A DNA stretch of 64,000 bases from Halocatena halophila (GCA_027563145.1 CP071306.1:2232001-2296000); one strand, 5' to 3'. Counted from the stretch's first letter, positions 1 through 10,135 are shown. Made by a program: numbers and translations. The notes: generated by a model not told the origin, from the letters alone.

Positions 1-1
1 G

Positions 2-523
2 CTCGAAAACGAGAAGATTCGGAGTCTCATCACGGCGATCGGGACTGGAATCGGTGAGGAGTTCGACCTCGCCGATCTGCGCTACGATAAGATCATCATC
101 ATGTCCGATGCCGACGTTGATGGGGCCCACATTCGAACGTTGTATCTCACGTTCCTCTATCGACATATGCCCGAGCTGATCGAGGACGGCCACGTATATG
201 CTGCACAACCCCCTCTCTATCGGATTCGAGACAATGGAACCACCTACGACGCGATGACCGAGGCCGATCGCGAACGGATCGTCGAAGAGATCGCAAACGG
301 CAGTCCAGATCAGGTACAGCGGTTCAAAGGCCTCGGCGAGATGAACCCAGAACAGCTCTGGGAGACGACGATGAATCCCGACAACCGTATCTTGAAACAG
401 ATCACCGTTGAGGACGGTGCCGCGGCCGATCGGATGTTTTCTGTATTAATGGGTGAGGCGGTTGAGCCCCGAAAGCAGTTCATCAAAGAACACTCCACTG
501 AGGCCGATTGGGTCGATATCTGA
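2..523 (+). CDS. gyrB: DNA gyrase subunit B, C-terminal part (5' end outside window)
   Basis: The open frame runs in from the left edge, so only the last 173 codons are seen. They carry the end of the TOPRIM domain, including the metal-binding acidic motif SDADVDGAH, followed by the conserved RFKGLGEMN tail that contacts GyrA. GyrB provides the ATPase and metal-binding part of the enzyme that introduces negative supercoils into DNA. Haloarchaeal gyrase is of bacterial type. The gene lies 84 bases before gyrA on the same strand, so the two are probably co-transcribed. The Met codon at 101 is internal and not the start. Confidence 0.97.
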   Translation, partial: LENEKIRSLITAIGTGIGEEFDLADLRYDKIIIMSDADVDGAHIRTLYLTFLYRHMPELIEDGHVYAAQPPLYRIRDNGTTYDAMTEADRERIVEEIANGSPDQVQRFKGLGEMNPEQLWETTMNPDNRILKQITVEDGAAADRMFSVLMGEAVEPRKQFIKEHSTEADWVDI

Positions 524-532
524 GTAGTTAGC

Positions 533-610
533 ATGGATTTTGACGACACACCAGCAGAACGACAGCACCGCACGGACGAACAGCCACAGCCGAGGTGCGA
601 TAATCGATGA
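533..610 (+). CDS. Possible 25-residue peptide between gyrB and gyrA
   Basis: A small frame starts at ATG 533, nine bases after the gyrB stop, and ends at TGA 608-610. That stop overlaps the gyrA ATG (607-609) in an ATGA arrangement typical of translational coupling. The peptide begins [11 protein letters not shown] and is strongly charged, with one cysteine near its end. I recognise no family. It could be a translated spacer that carries ribosomes from gyrB into gyrA, or a chance frame. Only its position supports it. Confidence 0.3.
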   Translation: MDFDDTPAERQHRTDEQPQPRCDNR

Positions 611-3030
611 GTTCTGACATTCCGGAGACGACTGATCAGTTGCGAACGGTACGCATCGAAGACGAGATGGAACAGAGCTACATCGACTACGCGATGAGCG
701 TCATCGCTGGTCGTGCGCTCCCGGACGTGCGAGACGGGCTGAAACCCGTTCAAAAACGGATACTCTATTCGATGGGCGAAGCCAACATTACGTCGAACGC
801 TGGCCATCGAAAGTGTTCGAATATCGTTGGCGACACGATGGGGAAATATCATCCCCACGGCGACAGCTCGATCTACGACGCGCTCGCGCGGATGGCACAG
901 GAATTTTCGCTGCGCTATCCCCTCGTCGATGGACAGGGGAACTTCGGCTCGGTCGATGGCGATCCACCGGCAGCAATGCGATACACTGAGGCGCGGATGA
1001 GCCCGGTTGGTGAGGAGATGCTTGCCGACATCGATAAGGAAACGGTTGATTTTCAGGCCAACTACGACGACCGACTCACCGAGCCGCTCGTCTTGCCGAC
1101 AAAGCTACCAAATCTGCTGTTGAACGGCTCCTCAGGCATTGCGGTCGGCATGAGCACGAACATCCCGCCACACAATCTTGGCGAGGTGGTCGATGGATTG
1201 ATTCGGCTGATCGAAACGCCCGACTGTACGGTCAGCGATCTGATGGAAGACGTTCAAGGCCCAGATTTCCCCACCGGAGCGAACATCGTTGGACGCTCTG
1301 GGATTTACGACGCCTACACCACCGGTCGTGGGAAAGTCCGCGTTCGGGCTGAGATCGAAATCGAAGAATCCGAGGGCAAGATCATCGTCACCGAACTGCC
1401 CTATCAGGAGAATAAAGCCCGCCGGATCAAACGCATCGCTGATGACGTGAACGATGGGACGATCGAGGGCATCCGTGACATTCGCGATGAGTCCGACCGT
1501 GATGGAGTCCGCGTGGTGATTGAGCTCAAACGCGGTGCGAACCCGGACGTGGTGAAAAATCAGCTGGTGAAACACCACCTCGAACGGACGTTTTCGATCA
1601 TCATGCTGGCGCTTGTGGACGGCCAGCCCCGAATTCTTGATCTGAAGCAGCTACTGAAGTCGTTTCTTGACCACCGACGCGACGTGGTTCGGCGTCGCTC
1701 ACAGCACGAACTTGATGAGGCCTCAGAGCGGGCCCATGTGCTCGAAGGCCGGCTGCTGGCACTCGAAAACACCGACGAAGTCGTCGAGATCGTTCGCAAC
1801 GCCGAGGATCGCTCTGCGGCGAAAACCGGTCTCAAATCGGCGTTCGATTTCACCGAGCGACAGGCAGACCACATCGTCCGCATGCAGTTGGGGAGTCTCA
1901 CTTCGCTCGAAACCGAGGCGATCGAAGACGAGTACGACGATCTCACCGTGGAGATCGAGCGCCTGGAGACAATTCTCACCGACGAGAGCGAACTGCTCGG
2001 AGTCATCAAAGACGAACTCTGCGAGATCAAAGCAAACTACGACGACGACAGACGAACCTCGATCGTCGAGGATGTCGGCACCGTTACTCACGAAGACCTC
2101 ATCCCAGAAGAGGAATCAATCGTAGTGCTCACCGAATCGAACTACGTAAAGCGGATGTCCCTGTCAACGTTCGACGCTCAACACCGGGGTGGCAAAGGAA
2201 TCATCGGAACGAAGCTAAAAGACGGTGATCGGGTGAGTACGGTGTTCCACGCCAGCACCCACGATTATCTGCTCTGTTTCACCAACCACGGGCAGGTCTA
2301 TCAGCTCAAGACGTACGACCTTCCGAAGATGGGACGGACCGCACGCGGGAAATCGGCAGTCAACGTTCTCAATCTCGCGAGCGACGAAGACGTGACCGCA
2401 ATCGTCAACACCGATGCGTTCAACGGCGATCAGTGGCTCACGATGGTGACAAAACAGGGCTACATCAAGCGCACGCCGACCGACGATTTCAACAACATCC
2501 TCTCGACAGGCATCCGTGCGGTGTCGCTAGAAGAGGGCGACGAACTCGTCGATGTGACCGTTACGGATGGGAGTGGTGATGTACTGATCGGCACCGAAGG
2601 CGGGTGTTCGATCAGATTCAGCGAGGACGAAGTCCGTCCGATGGGCCGCTCCGCACGCGGTGTCAACGGGATCAAGCTCACGGATGACGATCGTGTGGCC
2701 GGACTCGTCTCCGTCGTCGATGACGACAACACCCTGTTGACAGTTACCGAACACGGCTACGGCAAGCGAACCCCGCTTGAGGCCTACAGCCCACAGTCAC
2801 GGTACGGAAAAGGGCTCGTTGACATCAAAACTACCGAACGAAACGGTGGAGTCGTCGCCCTAGAAGCCGTCAGCGAAGGGGACGATATCGTCTTGATGAG
2901 CGGCGACGGCCAGATCGTCAGAACGCACGCAAACGAGGTGTCCGTCCAGGGACGCAACACCATGGGCGTCCGTGTGATGAAAACTGACGGCGACGACCGT
3001 GTCTCGACTGTTGACGTCGTTCCCGAGTGA
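607..3030 (+). CDS. gyrA: DNA gyrase subunit A
   Basis: This 807-residue protein is the breakage-reunion subunit of DNA gyrase. The catalytic tyrosine is Tyr126 in the AMRYTEARM motif. The region equivalent to the quinolone-determining region reads [10 protein letters not shown] at residues 82-91, with serine and aspartate at the usual drug-contact positions (Ser87, Asp91). The tower and coiled-coil region follows, and then a C-terminal beta-pinwheel with the GyrA box QHRGGKG at 525-531, the element needed to wrap DNA for negative supercoiling. An in-frame stop at 601-603 fixes ATG 607 as the start. The length is normal for the family. Confidence 0.98.
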   Translation: MSSDIPETTDQLRTVRIEDEMEQSYIDYAMSVIAGRALPDVRDGLKPVQKRILYSMGEANITSNAGHRKCSNIVGDTMGKYHPHGDSSIYDALARMAQEFSLRYPLVDGQGNFGSVDGDPPAAMRYTEARMSPVGEEMLADIDKETVDFQANYDDRLTEPLVLPTKLPNLLLNGSSGIAVGMSTNIPPHNLGEVVDGLIRLIETPDCTVSDLMEDVQGPDFPTGANIVGRSGIYDAYTTGRGKVRVRAEIEIEESEGKIIVTELPYQENKARRIKRIADDVNDGTIEGIRDIRDESDRDGVRVVIELKRGANPDVVKNQLVKHHLERTFSIIMLALVDGQPRILDLKQLLKSFLDHRRDVVRRRSQHELDEASERAHVLEGRLLALENTDEVVEIVRNAEDRSAAKTGLKSAFDFTERQADHIVRMQLGSLTSLETEAIEDEYDDLTVEIERLETILTDESELLGVIKDELCEIKANYDDDRRTSIVEDVGTVTHEDLIPEEESIVVLTESNYVKRMSLSTFDAQHRGGKGIIGTKLKDGDRVSTVFHASTHDYLLCFTNHGQVYQLKTYDLPKMGRTARGKSAVNVLNLASDEDVTAIVNTDAFNGDQWLTMVTKQGYIKRTPTDDFNNILSTGIRAVSLEEGDELVDVTVTDGSGDVLIGTEGGCSIRFSEDEVRPMGRSARGVNGIKLTDDDRVAGLVSVVDDDNTLLTVTEHGYGKRTPLEAYSPQSRYGKGLVDIKTTERNGGVVALEAVSEGDDIVLMSGDGQIVRTHANEVSVQGRNTMGVRVMKTDGDDRVSTVDVVPE

Positions 3031-3143
3031 CCGATCTTCGACCTACTGTGTAGTAGCAGTTATCGTATCAACCCCGACTTATAAAAATCAACGAGATCTC
3101 ACGCCGGGTTCAGGCACACTTCTTATATTTTTCAACACTAAAT

Positions 3144-3149
3144 ATATAA
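3144..3149 (+). promoter_or_regulatory. TATA-like element upstream of the DUF5793-like gene
   Basis: TATATA lies in the AT-rich gap after gyrA, about 53 bases upstream of ATG 3202. This predicts a short leader of roughly 25 bases. T-rich DNA just before it (3120-3133) could end gyrA transcripts. Confidence 0.4.
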
Positions 3150-3201
3150 GATATTACATAGCCGTTACGTTCATGGTATTTGATCGCATAGATCTATACG
3201 G

Positions 3202-3654
3202 ATGATGCGAGATTATTTCGCTCTCGATGTCACCGCCGAATCCACCACTACACCCGTCATTCGCGTCACGTTCGACGGTCCGGTGTCGTCGCTTGTGGGG
3301 AGTGACGACGACGGAACAGCAGTGTTCGATATCGACGATCCAGACCGGCTCGACATGTCGTATCGAATTCACGATGAGGCGATGACGGACGACACATCGG
3401 GAGTGCTCGCGGTCACCGATAGGGTCACCGGTGATTTCATACTGGAATGCAACTGCAGCGCCGAGAAAATTGCTTCGCTCGTTGGGGCGGCGCGCGAATC
3501 GGACACGCAGAAAGGCGATGGACTGTACCAGTTCACGCTAACTATCAACGATGAAGATATACTCAGTGTGGACCGTGATCTGTTCTTGGTCTACAATGTG
3601 GACGGGGATCTGTTGCGCCAGCACAGTCTGATCCCGAGCGGCGTCGAGCTGTAG
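3202..3654 (+). CDS. Haloarchaeal DUF5793-like protein next to gyrA
   Basis: This 150-residue acidic protein has no signal peptide or membrane segment. It starts MMRDYFALDV and ends with the motif LRQHSLIPSGVEL. From memory this matches a conserved haloarchaeal family of unknown function (DUF5793), which has the same MRxDYF start and SLIPSGVEL end; I could not run a search. The second Met (3205) may be the true start. It stands alone with its own TATA-like box and points toward the phosphohexomutase. The function is unknown. Confidence 0.8.
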   Translation: MMRDYFALDVTAESTTTPVIRVTFDGPVSSLVGSDDDGTAVFDIDDPDRLDMSYRIHDEAMTDDTSGVLAVTDRVTGDFILECNCSAEKIASLVGAARESDTQKGDGLYQFTLTINDEDILSVDRDLFLVYNVDGDLLRQHSLIPSGVEL

Positions 3655-3763
3655 GCCCAAATCGTCCGTCACGGAGTGGCGACTGATGGGCGACGTGAAC
3701 CGTTCTCACAACGTATGCCTCGTAGTTGAAAGAGGTAAATATCGACCGCTCGGTAGCTGACGT

Positions 3764-5128
3764 ATGGACGTATTTGGGACCGCGGGAATCCGCGGAGACG
3801 TGCGTGACCAGGTGACGCCGTCGCTTGCGCTGTCGGTCGGTCACGCCGTGGGCGTCGATGCAGAGACGGTGGTGATCGGCCGGGATGGCCGGGTCACCGG
3901 ACAATCACTGGCGGCGGCCGTCGCGGCCGGCGTCACCAGTGCAGGAGCGCGCGCACTCCGTGCAGGCATGCTCCCCACCCCGGCGCTTGCGAAGGCTTCG
4001 GAGGGCCGGTACGGAATCATGCTCACAGCGAGCCACAACCCACCATCTGATAATGGTTTGAAATTATTTATTGATGGTGAAGAGTATGACAGCGATCTGG
4101 AGGCGACGATTGAGGATCGACTGGCGAGTACACACGAGCCAACTACCTGGGATCGGTTCGGATCGGTCGAACGAATCAGCCCGCTCGATACCTACCGAGC
4201 GGCTGTCGTTGACTACGCCACCTCGATCGCAACGCCCGGTGAACTCTCGGCGCTGACGGTGGTCGTCGACTGTGCGAACGGGATGGCAGCACTGGCGACA
4301 CCGCAGGTGCTTCGATCGCTCGGTGCGCACGTGATCACGCTCAACGGAAATGTCGATGGACATTTCCCCGGCCGACCGAGCAAGCCAACGCCGGTGACGT
4401 TGTCTGACTGTCGAGCAATGGTTGCATCGACCGAGGGCCCAGTGATTGGAATTGGCCACGACGGCGATGCCGATCGGATTGTCGTCATCGACAGCGAGGG
4501 CGAAATCGTCCACGAGGACACAATTCTTGCGGTGCTTGCAGAGCACTACGTTCGACGGAGCGACGCCGACGAGCCCGTCGTGCTGACGACGCCCAATGCC
4601 TCCGACCGGATCGACGAACGCGTTAGGATAGCCGGTGGTCGAACGGAACGAACCCGGCTTGGTTATCTCCACGACGGCATCGAACGACGCAGAAATGCCG
4701 GCGAAACGGTGGCATTCGCGGGCGAACCGTGGAAACACGTCCATCCCGCGTTCGGCCCGTGGATCGACGGCGTCGTCAGTGCAGCTGTGCTAACCGCCCT
4801 GATCGCAAGCGAGAGCGACGGTCTCAACGGGGTTCGCGAGCCCATTACCGAACGACCGTATCGGAAGGTGAACGTTGATTGTCCGGATGAGCTGAAAGTG
4901 CCCGTTATGAACAGACTCGAGACGAAAATTCCCGCAGCGTTCCCGTCGGCCACAATTTCGACCGACTACGGCGTCCGTGTCTCACTCCCGGACGACAGTT
5001 GGACGCTGGTCCGTCCCAGCGGCACCGAACCATACGTCCGCGTGTACGCAGAAAGTCCAACGGTGGACGATCTTATTGGGACTGTTCGAGACGTGGTTAC
5101 CGAAACCGTGGAAAACGTTGACGTATAA
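3764..5128 (+). CDS. Phosphohexomutase (phosphoglucomutase/phosphomannomutase/GlmM family)
   Basis: This is a 454-residue alpha-D-phosphohexomutase that moves phosphate between C1 and C6 of a hexose phosphate and so feeds nucleotide-sugar synthesis. The catalytic phosphoserine is Ser90 in TASHNPP. The magnesium loop is DGDADR at 233-238 and the phosphate-binding loop RPSGTEPYVR at 417-426. The sugar-specificity loop, usually GGExSGH, reads AGEPWKH here, so the substrate cannot be assigned from that loop. The start MDVFGTAGIRG is the expected N-terminus. It could supply the surface-glycan genes further along, but that link is inferred. Confidence 0.92.
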   Translation: MDVFGTAGIRGDVRDQVTPSLALSVGHAVGVDAETVVIGRDGRVTGQSLAAAVAAGVTSAGARALRAGMLPTPALAKASEGRYGIMLTASHNPPSDNGLKLFIDGEEYDSDLEATIEDRLASTHEPTTWDRFGSVERISPLDTYRAAVVDYATSIATPGELSALTVVVDCANGMAALATPQVLRSLGAHVITLNGNVDGHFPGRPSKPTPVTLSDCRAMVASTEGPVIGIGHDGDADRIVVIDSEGEIVHEDTILAVLAEHYVRRSDADEPVVLTTPNASDRIDERVRIAGGRTERTRLGYLHDGIERRRNAGETVAFAGEPWKHVHPAFGPWIDGVVSAAVLTALIASESDGLNGVREPITERPYRKVNVDCPDELKVPVMNRLETKIPAAFPSATISTDYGVRVSLPDDSWTLVRPSGTEPYVRVYAESPTVDDLIGTVRDVVTETVENVDV

Positions 5129-5150
5129 CCGGCTACAGAGGGAAACGACG

Positions 5151-5166
5151 TTTTTATCGTTATAAA
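5151..5166 (+). promoter_or_regulatory. TATA region of the nucleoside uptake operon
   Basis: A TTTTTAT tract followed by TTATAAAT lies 23-38 bases before ATG 5189. This spacing fits a haloarchaeal promoter with a leaderless or nearly leaderless transcript. Confidence 0.55.
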
Positions 5167-5188
5167 TCTCTGAACAATTCATACGATC

Positions 5189-6259
5189 ATGGAGAGACGC
5201 ACTTTCTTGCGTGCCGTCGGCCTGTCCACAATCGCAGGACTCGCCGGCTGTACGGGTGGCCCAACCGAGAGCGGTAGCACGACAACCACGACCAATGGGA
5301 GTGGGACGTCCGTGGCGATGGTGTACGCCACGGGGGGACTGGGTGATGGCTCGTTCAACGACCAGGCCCAGACCGGTCTCGAACAGGCCGAAGGGGAGTT
5401 CGATATCAACAGCGAGCACTCACAGCCGGGGCGGACCTCGGAGTTCAAACAGCACCAAAGCCAGTACGCACAGCAGGGTGACTGGGATCTGATCAGCTGT
5501 ATCGGCTCGTTGCAACACGACGCCCTGGCGGAAGTTGCCCCTGAATATCCCGACCAGAAGTTTATGGTCGTGGATACCAAGGTCGATGCAGATAACGTCG
5601 AAAGCTACCAGTTCCGTGAGGAACAGGGATCGTTCCAGGTTGGCTATCTCGCCGGTCTGGTGACGACGAAGGGGCTTTCGACCGCCAATGCTGAATCCAC
5701 GGATCAGAAGAAGGTCGGGTTTGTGGGCGGCAGTAAAATCCCGCTCATCGAGAAGTTCGAAGCTGGCTACCGCGCCGGAGTAAAACATGTTGATTCGTCG
5801 ATCACCGTCTCAAGCAAGTACGCCGGGTCGTTCAACGACATCGCGAAGGGCAAAGAGGCGGCGCTCTCGCAGTACAATTCTGGGGCAGACGTGGTCTATC
5901 ACGCGGCTGGGAACACCGGAACCGGCGTGTTCAAGGCCGCAAAGGAGGCCGGACGATTCGCCCTCGGTGTTGACAAAGACCAGTCCAAAACGGCTCCGAA
6001 ATACGCAGATTACATCCTCGCGAGCATGGTCAAACACGTTGACATTGCCGTGTACGATGGCATTTCGAACGTCGTCAACGACGAATTCGAGGGCGGCTCT
6101 GCAACCACGCTCGGACTGGAAAAGGACGGCCTCGAAACGGTGTACGGCGACACGCTCGGCTCGGAGATCCCTGATTCGTTTAAATCCGAGCTCGAATCGA
6201 CGAAATCGAAGCTCACGGCGGGCGACATCTCCGTCCCGACCGACCCATCGAACGTCTAA
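5189..6259 (+). CDS. BMP-family nucleoside-binding lipoprotein of an ABC transporter
   Basis: This 356-residue extracellular solute-binding protein has a twin-arginine signal (MERRTFLRAVG) and a lipobox LAGC with Cys21 as the lipid-attachment site. It is therefore probably exported folded and anchored to the outer membrane face. The mature part has the BMP (Med/PnrA) fold, with conserved stretches such as GGLGDGSFND near the N-terminus and YHAAGNTGTG later. Members of this family bind purine or pyrimidine nucleosides. It is the first gene of an operon with an ATPase, two permeases, a cytidine deaminase and a nucleoside phosphorylase, which supports nucleosides as the cargo. Confidence 0.93.
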   Translation: MERRTFLRAVGLSTIAGLAGCTGGPTESGSTTTTTNGSGTSVAMVYATGGLGDGSFNDQAQTGLEQAEGEFDINSEHSQPGRTSEFKQHQSQYAQQGDWDLISCIGSLQHDALAEVAPEYPDQKFMVVDTKVDADNVESYQFREEQGSFQVGYLAGLVTTKGLSTANAESTDQKKVGFVGGSKIPLIEKFEAGYRAGVKHVDSSITVSSKYAGSFNDIAKGKEAALSQYNSGADVVYHAAGNTGTGVFKAAKEAGRFALGVDKDQSKTAPKYADYILASMVKHVDIAVYDGISNVVNDEFEGGSATTLGLEKDGLETVYGDTLGSEIPDSFKSELESTKSKLTAGDISVPTDPSNV

Positions 6260-6313
6260 GATTGTATCAATGTCTCGGCATTCGACTCGCCACCTCTCAC
6301 TGAGCGGAGGCAG

Positions 6314-7843
6314 ATGACGACAGCCGTCCAGCTGGATGGGATCACAAAGCGGTTTCCAGGCGTTCTCGCGAACGACGATGTCGATCTGACGGTCGAGCAG
6401 GGGACGGTCCACGCCCTGCTCGGCGAGAACGGCGCTGGAAAGACGACGTTGATGAACATCCTGTACGGATTGTACGAACCGACCGACGGCCGGATCGTCG
6501 TTGATGGCGACGAACGGTCGTTCGAATCTCCACGCGCGGCCATCGATGCTGGCATCGGAATGATCCATCAGCATTTCATGCTGGTTGAGCCGATGACAGT
6601 CGCCGAGAACGTCACGCTCGGTGCCGAACCCCGAAAGTGGGGTGGGCTGGCAGTCGATGCCGACGCCGCCGTTCGCGAGGTGGCGGCCCTCTCAGAGCAG
6701 TACGGACTCGACGTTGATCCCACTGCCCCGGTCGAAACGCTCAGCGTTGGCGTCCAGCAGCGGACAGAAATCTTAAAAGCGCTGTACCGGGGCGCAGATG
6801 TGTTGATTCTCGACGAGCCAACTGCCGTGTTGACGCCACAGGAAGTCGAGGAATTGCTGTCAATTTTTGACCACCTCACCGATCAGGGCAAGACGATCAT
6901 TTTTATCACACACAAACTCGGTGAAGCGATGGCTGCGGCGGACGATATTACTGTCCTTCGTGACGGCCAGACAATCGGCTCGATCGCAGCAGACGACACC
7001 TCTCGCGAGGCGCTCGCAGAGATGATGGTTGGCCGCGAGGTGTTGCTGGAGATCGAGCGTCCACCGGTCGAGACTGGTTCGACGCTGTTAACGGTTAAAA
7101 ACGTTTCAACGCCCAGTCAGCGCGGTGTACCGGCGGTGTCGGACGTTTCGTTTTCAGCCCACGCGGGCGAGATCTTCGGAATTGCGGGCGTGGACGGCAA
7201 CGGCCAGCGCGAACTGATCGAGCTGCTCACTGGGCTCTCGACACCGGCGTCGGGGTCGATCGTCTTCGATGGCGAGGTCATTACGCACGCCAGCCGTCGT
7301 GAACGAATCGAGCGCGGAATCGCATACGTTCCTGAAGACCGCCACGCACAGGGGCTGGTCATGCCGTTCGATCTGGTCGAAAACGGCCTGCTCGGCAATC
7401 AGCGCACCAGTTCGTTTGCGAATGCCGGTCGCATTGACTGGGCTGCGTGTAAGGAACACGCGTCATCGATCATCGAGGAGTACGACGTTCGCCCACCGAA
7501 TCCGTCGGCCAGCGCAGAATCGCTTTCCGGTGGGAACCAGCAGAAGTTCATCGTTGGTCGTGAGCTCGCTCGTGATCCAACGCTGCTCATTGCGACACAT
7601 CCAACCCGTGGCGTCGATATCGGCTCGACGGAGTTCATTCACGAGCAGCTGCTCGCACTCCGTGAGGCCGGCGTCGCCGTGGTGCTCGTCTCTTCGAAAC
7701 TCGACGAGGTTCGGGGGCTCTCTGATCGAATGGCCGTGATGCACGACGGCATGTTCGTCGATACGGTCGATCCCGACGCGGTCACCGAAGAGGAACTCGG
7801 GCTGTTGATGGCCGGCGAGCATCCAACGGGGGGTGAGCAGTAG
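6314..7843 (+). CDS. Nucleoside ABC transporter, duplicated ATP-binding protein
   Basis: This 509-residue protein contains two ATP-binding cassettes, as in the RbsA/NupA-like importers. The first has Walker A GENGAGKTT (37-45), signature LSVGVQQR (143-150) and Walker B LILDEP (164-169). The second has a degenerate Walker A (GVDGNGQRE), a good signature LSGGNQQK and an altered Walker B region (LLIATHPTRGVD). This asymmetry is usual for the family. The stop overlaps the GTG start of the next permease by one base, so the genes are translationally linked. It powers uptake of nucleosides captured by the upstream lipoprotein. Confidence 0.94.
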   Translation: MTTAVQLDGITKRFPGVLANDDVDLTVEQGTVHALLGENGAGKTTLMNILYGLYEPTDGRIVVDGDERSFESPRAAIDAGIGMIHQHFMLVEPMTVAENVTLGAEPRKWGGLAVDADAAVREVAALSEQYGLDVDPTAPVETLSVGVQQRTEILKALYRGADVLILDEPTAVLTPQEVEELLSIFDHLTDQGKTIIFITHKLGEAMAAADDITVLRDGQTIGSIAADDTSREALAEMMVGREVLLEIERPPVETGSTLLTVKNVSTPSQRGVPAVSDVSFSAHAGEIFGIAGVDGNGQRELIELLTGLSTPASGSIVFDGEVITHASRRERIERGIAYVPEDRHAQGLVMPFDLVENGLLGNQRTSSFANAGRIDWAACKEHASSIIEEYDVRPPNPSASAESLSGGNQQKFIVGRELARDPTLLIATHPTRGVDIGSTEFIHEQLLALREAGVAVVLVSSKLDEVRGLSDRMAVMHDGMFVDTVDPDAVTEEELGLLMAGEHPTGGEQ

Positions 7844-9087
7844 TGACAGATTCACGCTGGCGTGCACTGCTCCAACGGATCGTCTACGCGTCGACGTTCG
7901 AGCGGGTGGTGATCAGTCTCGCGGCGCTGTTGCTCTCGATACTGGTTGGGGGTGTGCTCATTCTCGTCTCCGGTCGGTTGACAACCTGTCCGACGGCCGC
8001 GGCAACCTATCTGGGCGTTGGCTTTTGTTATGATCCGATCACCGTGTTCGATCGCCTGTTTTTTGGGGCGCTCGGTGATCCAATGAACCCGCTGTTCCGG
8101 CCGTTCGCTGGTGAGTTTGCGCCGCCGTTCCGTGCGGGCTGGAGTCCGTTCAACTCAGAGATGGCGGTGACACTCCGTGAGACGGCTGTTCTCATCTTCA
8201 CCGGACTCTCGGTGGCCGTTGCGTTCCGTGCGGACGTATTCAACATCGGAACACAGGGCCAGCTCGTCGTTGGTGCGATAACGAGTGCGGTGTCGTTGAC
8301 CGCCCTCGGTCCAGTTGCCCCCTCGGGAATCGCCGGATCGCTGTTGTTGATCCCTGCAGGACTGCTCGCCGGTGCAATAGCCGGCGGGCTCTACGGAGCA
8401 ATCCCTGGTGCGTTGAAGGCGTACGCCGACGCCAACGAAGTGATTACCACGATCATGCTCAACTTCGTCGCTGCGAAGGTGGCGCTCTTTCTCGTCTCCG
8501 GGCCGCTCCAGCGTGCTGACAGCCAGATTGCACAGACCGAACCGATCCCGGCGGCGGCATCCATCCCGTCGGTGCTGTTCGACGCTCGCACCGGCTTTTC
8601 GCTGGTCGCACTTGCCGTGGCCGTCTGCACAGCACTCGCCTGTTATTATTTGTTGAATCACACGACCCTTGGTTACGAGCTGCGCACCAGCGGGCTACAG
8701 GCCGCCGCCGCTCGATACGCCGGCGTCAAAACCGATCGAACGATCGTCGGTAGTCTCGTCTTGTCGGGCGCACTCGGTGGGCTCGGCGGGGCGATCTACG
8801 TGATGATGATTGTCGGTGATTTCCAGACGGGCGTTCCGTCGTACGGCTTTGATGGGATCACCGTCGCGATTCTGGCTGGTTCGAACCCGCTCGGCGTGTT
8901 GCTAGCCGCGCCGCTGTTTGGCATCATCCAGAGCGGCTCGATCGTTATCGATACCACGACGAATGTGCCGCCACAGCTGGTGGACGTTCTGCGCGGGCTG
9001 ATCGTCCTGTTCGTGGCGATGCCAGAGTTTTTCCGCCAGTTTGGCCGTCGCTTTTTCGAGGACGACGGAGGTGAGATCGATGGCTGA
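7843..9087 (+). CDS. Nucleoside ABC transporter permease 1
   Basis: This 414-residue integral membrane permease of the BPD_transp_2 (branched-chain amino acid/sugar/nucleoside) type has about ten hydrophobic segments. Translation starts at GTG 7843, sharing a base with the stop of the ATPase gene. The central region FRADVFNIGTQGQL and the motif NEVITTIMLNFVA are characteristic of the nucleoside-type permeases that pair with BMP lipoproteins. It forms the membrane channel together with the second permease, whose start overlaps its last eight bases. Confidence 0.93.
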   Translation: MTDSRWRALLQRIVYASTFERVVISLAALLLSILVGGVLILVSGRLTTCPTAAATYLGVGFCYDPITVFDRLFFGALGDPMNPLFRPFAGEFAPPFRAGWSPFNSEMAVTLRETAVLIFTGLSVAVAFRADVFNIGTQGQLVVGAITSAVSLTALGPVAPSGIAGSLLLIPAGLLAGAIAGGLYGAIPGALKAYADANEVITTIMLNFVAAKVALFLVSGPLQRADSQIAQTEPIPAAASIPSVLFDARTGFSLVALAVAVCTALACYYLLNHTTLGYELRTSGLQAAAARYAGVKTDRTIVGSLVLSGALGGLGGAIYVMMIVGDFQTGVPSYGFDGITVAILAGSNPLGVLLAAPLFGIIQSGSIVIDTTTNVPPQLVDVLRGLIVLFVAMPEFFRQFGRRFFEDDGGEIDG

Positions 9088-10105
9088 GATAGCTCAGCGT
9101 CTCAAACGCCGCTGGCTCGAACTGGCGCTCGTGAGTGCCCTGCTGCTCGCACTGGGCGTGTTGTTCGAGACGACCGGGCTAACGCTCGGTGATGTGATCT
9201 CAAAACGATTCCTTGGGGCGACGCTGCGGCTTTCGGTGCCGATTGCGTTTGCCGCGCTCGGGGGGATCTTCGCTGAGAAAAGCGGTGTGATCAACATTGG
9301 TCTGGAAGGCCACCTGATCATCGCCGCGTTCGCCTCGATCGCTGGCGTCATTTTGACCGGCTCGGTCTGGGCTGGCTTTCTGGCTGGCGTCCTCGCGAGC
9401 ACGCTGTTTGCCGTGCTGTTCGCGGTCGTCTGCATTGAGTTCCAGGCGGATCAGGTGATCGCCGGGCTGGCGATCTGGCTGGTGGCGCTCGGTCTCGGGC
9501 CGTTTCTCTCGACGGTGCTGTATGGAAGCGTCAATACGCCACAGACGGGGAGCTTCCAGGCGATTGCCATTCCAGGGCTGGCCTCGCTCCCCGTCATTGG
9601 CGCGCTGTTCGATGTCACACCGCCGGTGTATCTGTTGTACGTTGCGGTAATCGGCTGCTGGTACGTGCTGAATCACACGGCGTTCGGTCGGTGGGTGAAC
9701 GCCAGTGGCGAGAATCCACAGGCGCTCGACACCGCCGGCATCGATGTCACCCGCGTCCGGTATGTGAGCGTCATTCTCTCGGGAGTGCTCGCCGGCATTG
9801 GCGGCGCTGGCTATGCGCTTTCGATCGGGCAGTTCACCGGCAGCGGAGAGACCATGATCGGCGGTCGCGGGTTCATTGCCGTGGTGGCCTATCTGCTCGG
9901 CAACTACAATCCAATCGGGGCGTTTCTCTCGACAACGCTGTTTGCTGGCTTGCAGACGCTGCAGATCCAGCTCCAGACGGGTGTTCTTCCCGCCTCGCTC
10001 GTGCAGACGGTGCCCTACATCACGGTGATTGTCGTGCTCGCCGCGGTTGGCCACACCCGAACGCCTGCAGCTGCGGGCGAACATTACGAATCCGGCGACG
10101 AGTAA
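9080..10105 (+). CDS. Nucleoside ABC transporter permease 2
   Basis: This 341-residue polytopic permease is homologous to the preceding one. The motif EKSGVINIGLEGHL and a later EFQADQVIAG are typical of the second permease in these systems. I place the start at ATG 9080 (MAEIAQRL) because a purine-rich GGAGGTGAG ribosome-binding site (9068-9076) lies just before it. An in-frame ATG at 9041 would add 13 residues of non-membrane sequence. The overlap with the upstream gene points to coupled translation and a heterodimeric channel. Confidence 0.93.
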   Translation: MAEIAQRLKRRWLELALVSALLLALGVLFETTGLTLGDVISKRFLGATLRLSVPIAFAALGGIFAEKSGVINIGLEGHLIIAAFASIAGVILTGSVWAGFLAGVLASTLFAVLFAVVCIEFQADQVIAGLAIWLVALGLGPFLSTVLYGSVNTPQTGSFQAIAIPGLASLPVIGALFDVTPPVYLLYVAVIGCWYVLNHTAFGRWVNASGENPQALDTAGIDVTRVRYVSVILSGVLAGIGGAGYALSIGQFTGSGETMIGGRGFIAVVAYLLGNYNPIGAFLSTTLFAGLQTLQIQLQTGVLPASLVQTVPYITVIVVLAAVGHTRTPAAAGEHYESGDE

Positions 10106-10135
10106 CCATTTTGTCGCTCCGGCCGTCCGTTCGGT

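Noticed and set aside
9200..10084. Long minus-strand frame of 294 codons opposite the second permease
   Set aside because: It mirrors the permease reading frame, has no family resemblance and is rich in Arg, His and Gln, as expected from the complement of a haloarchaeal gene.
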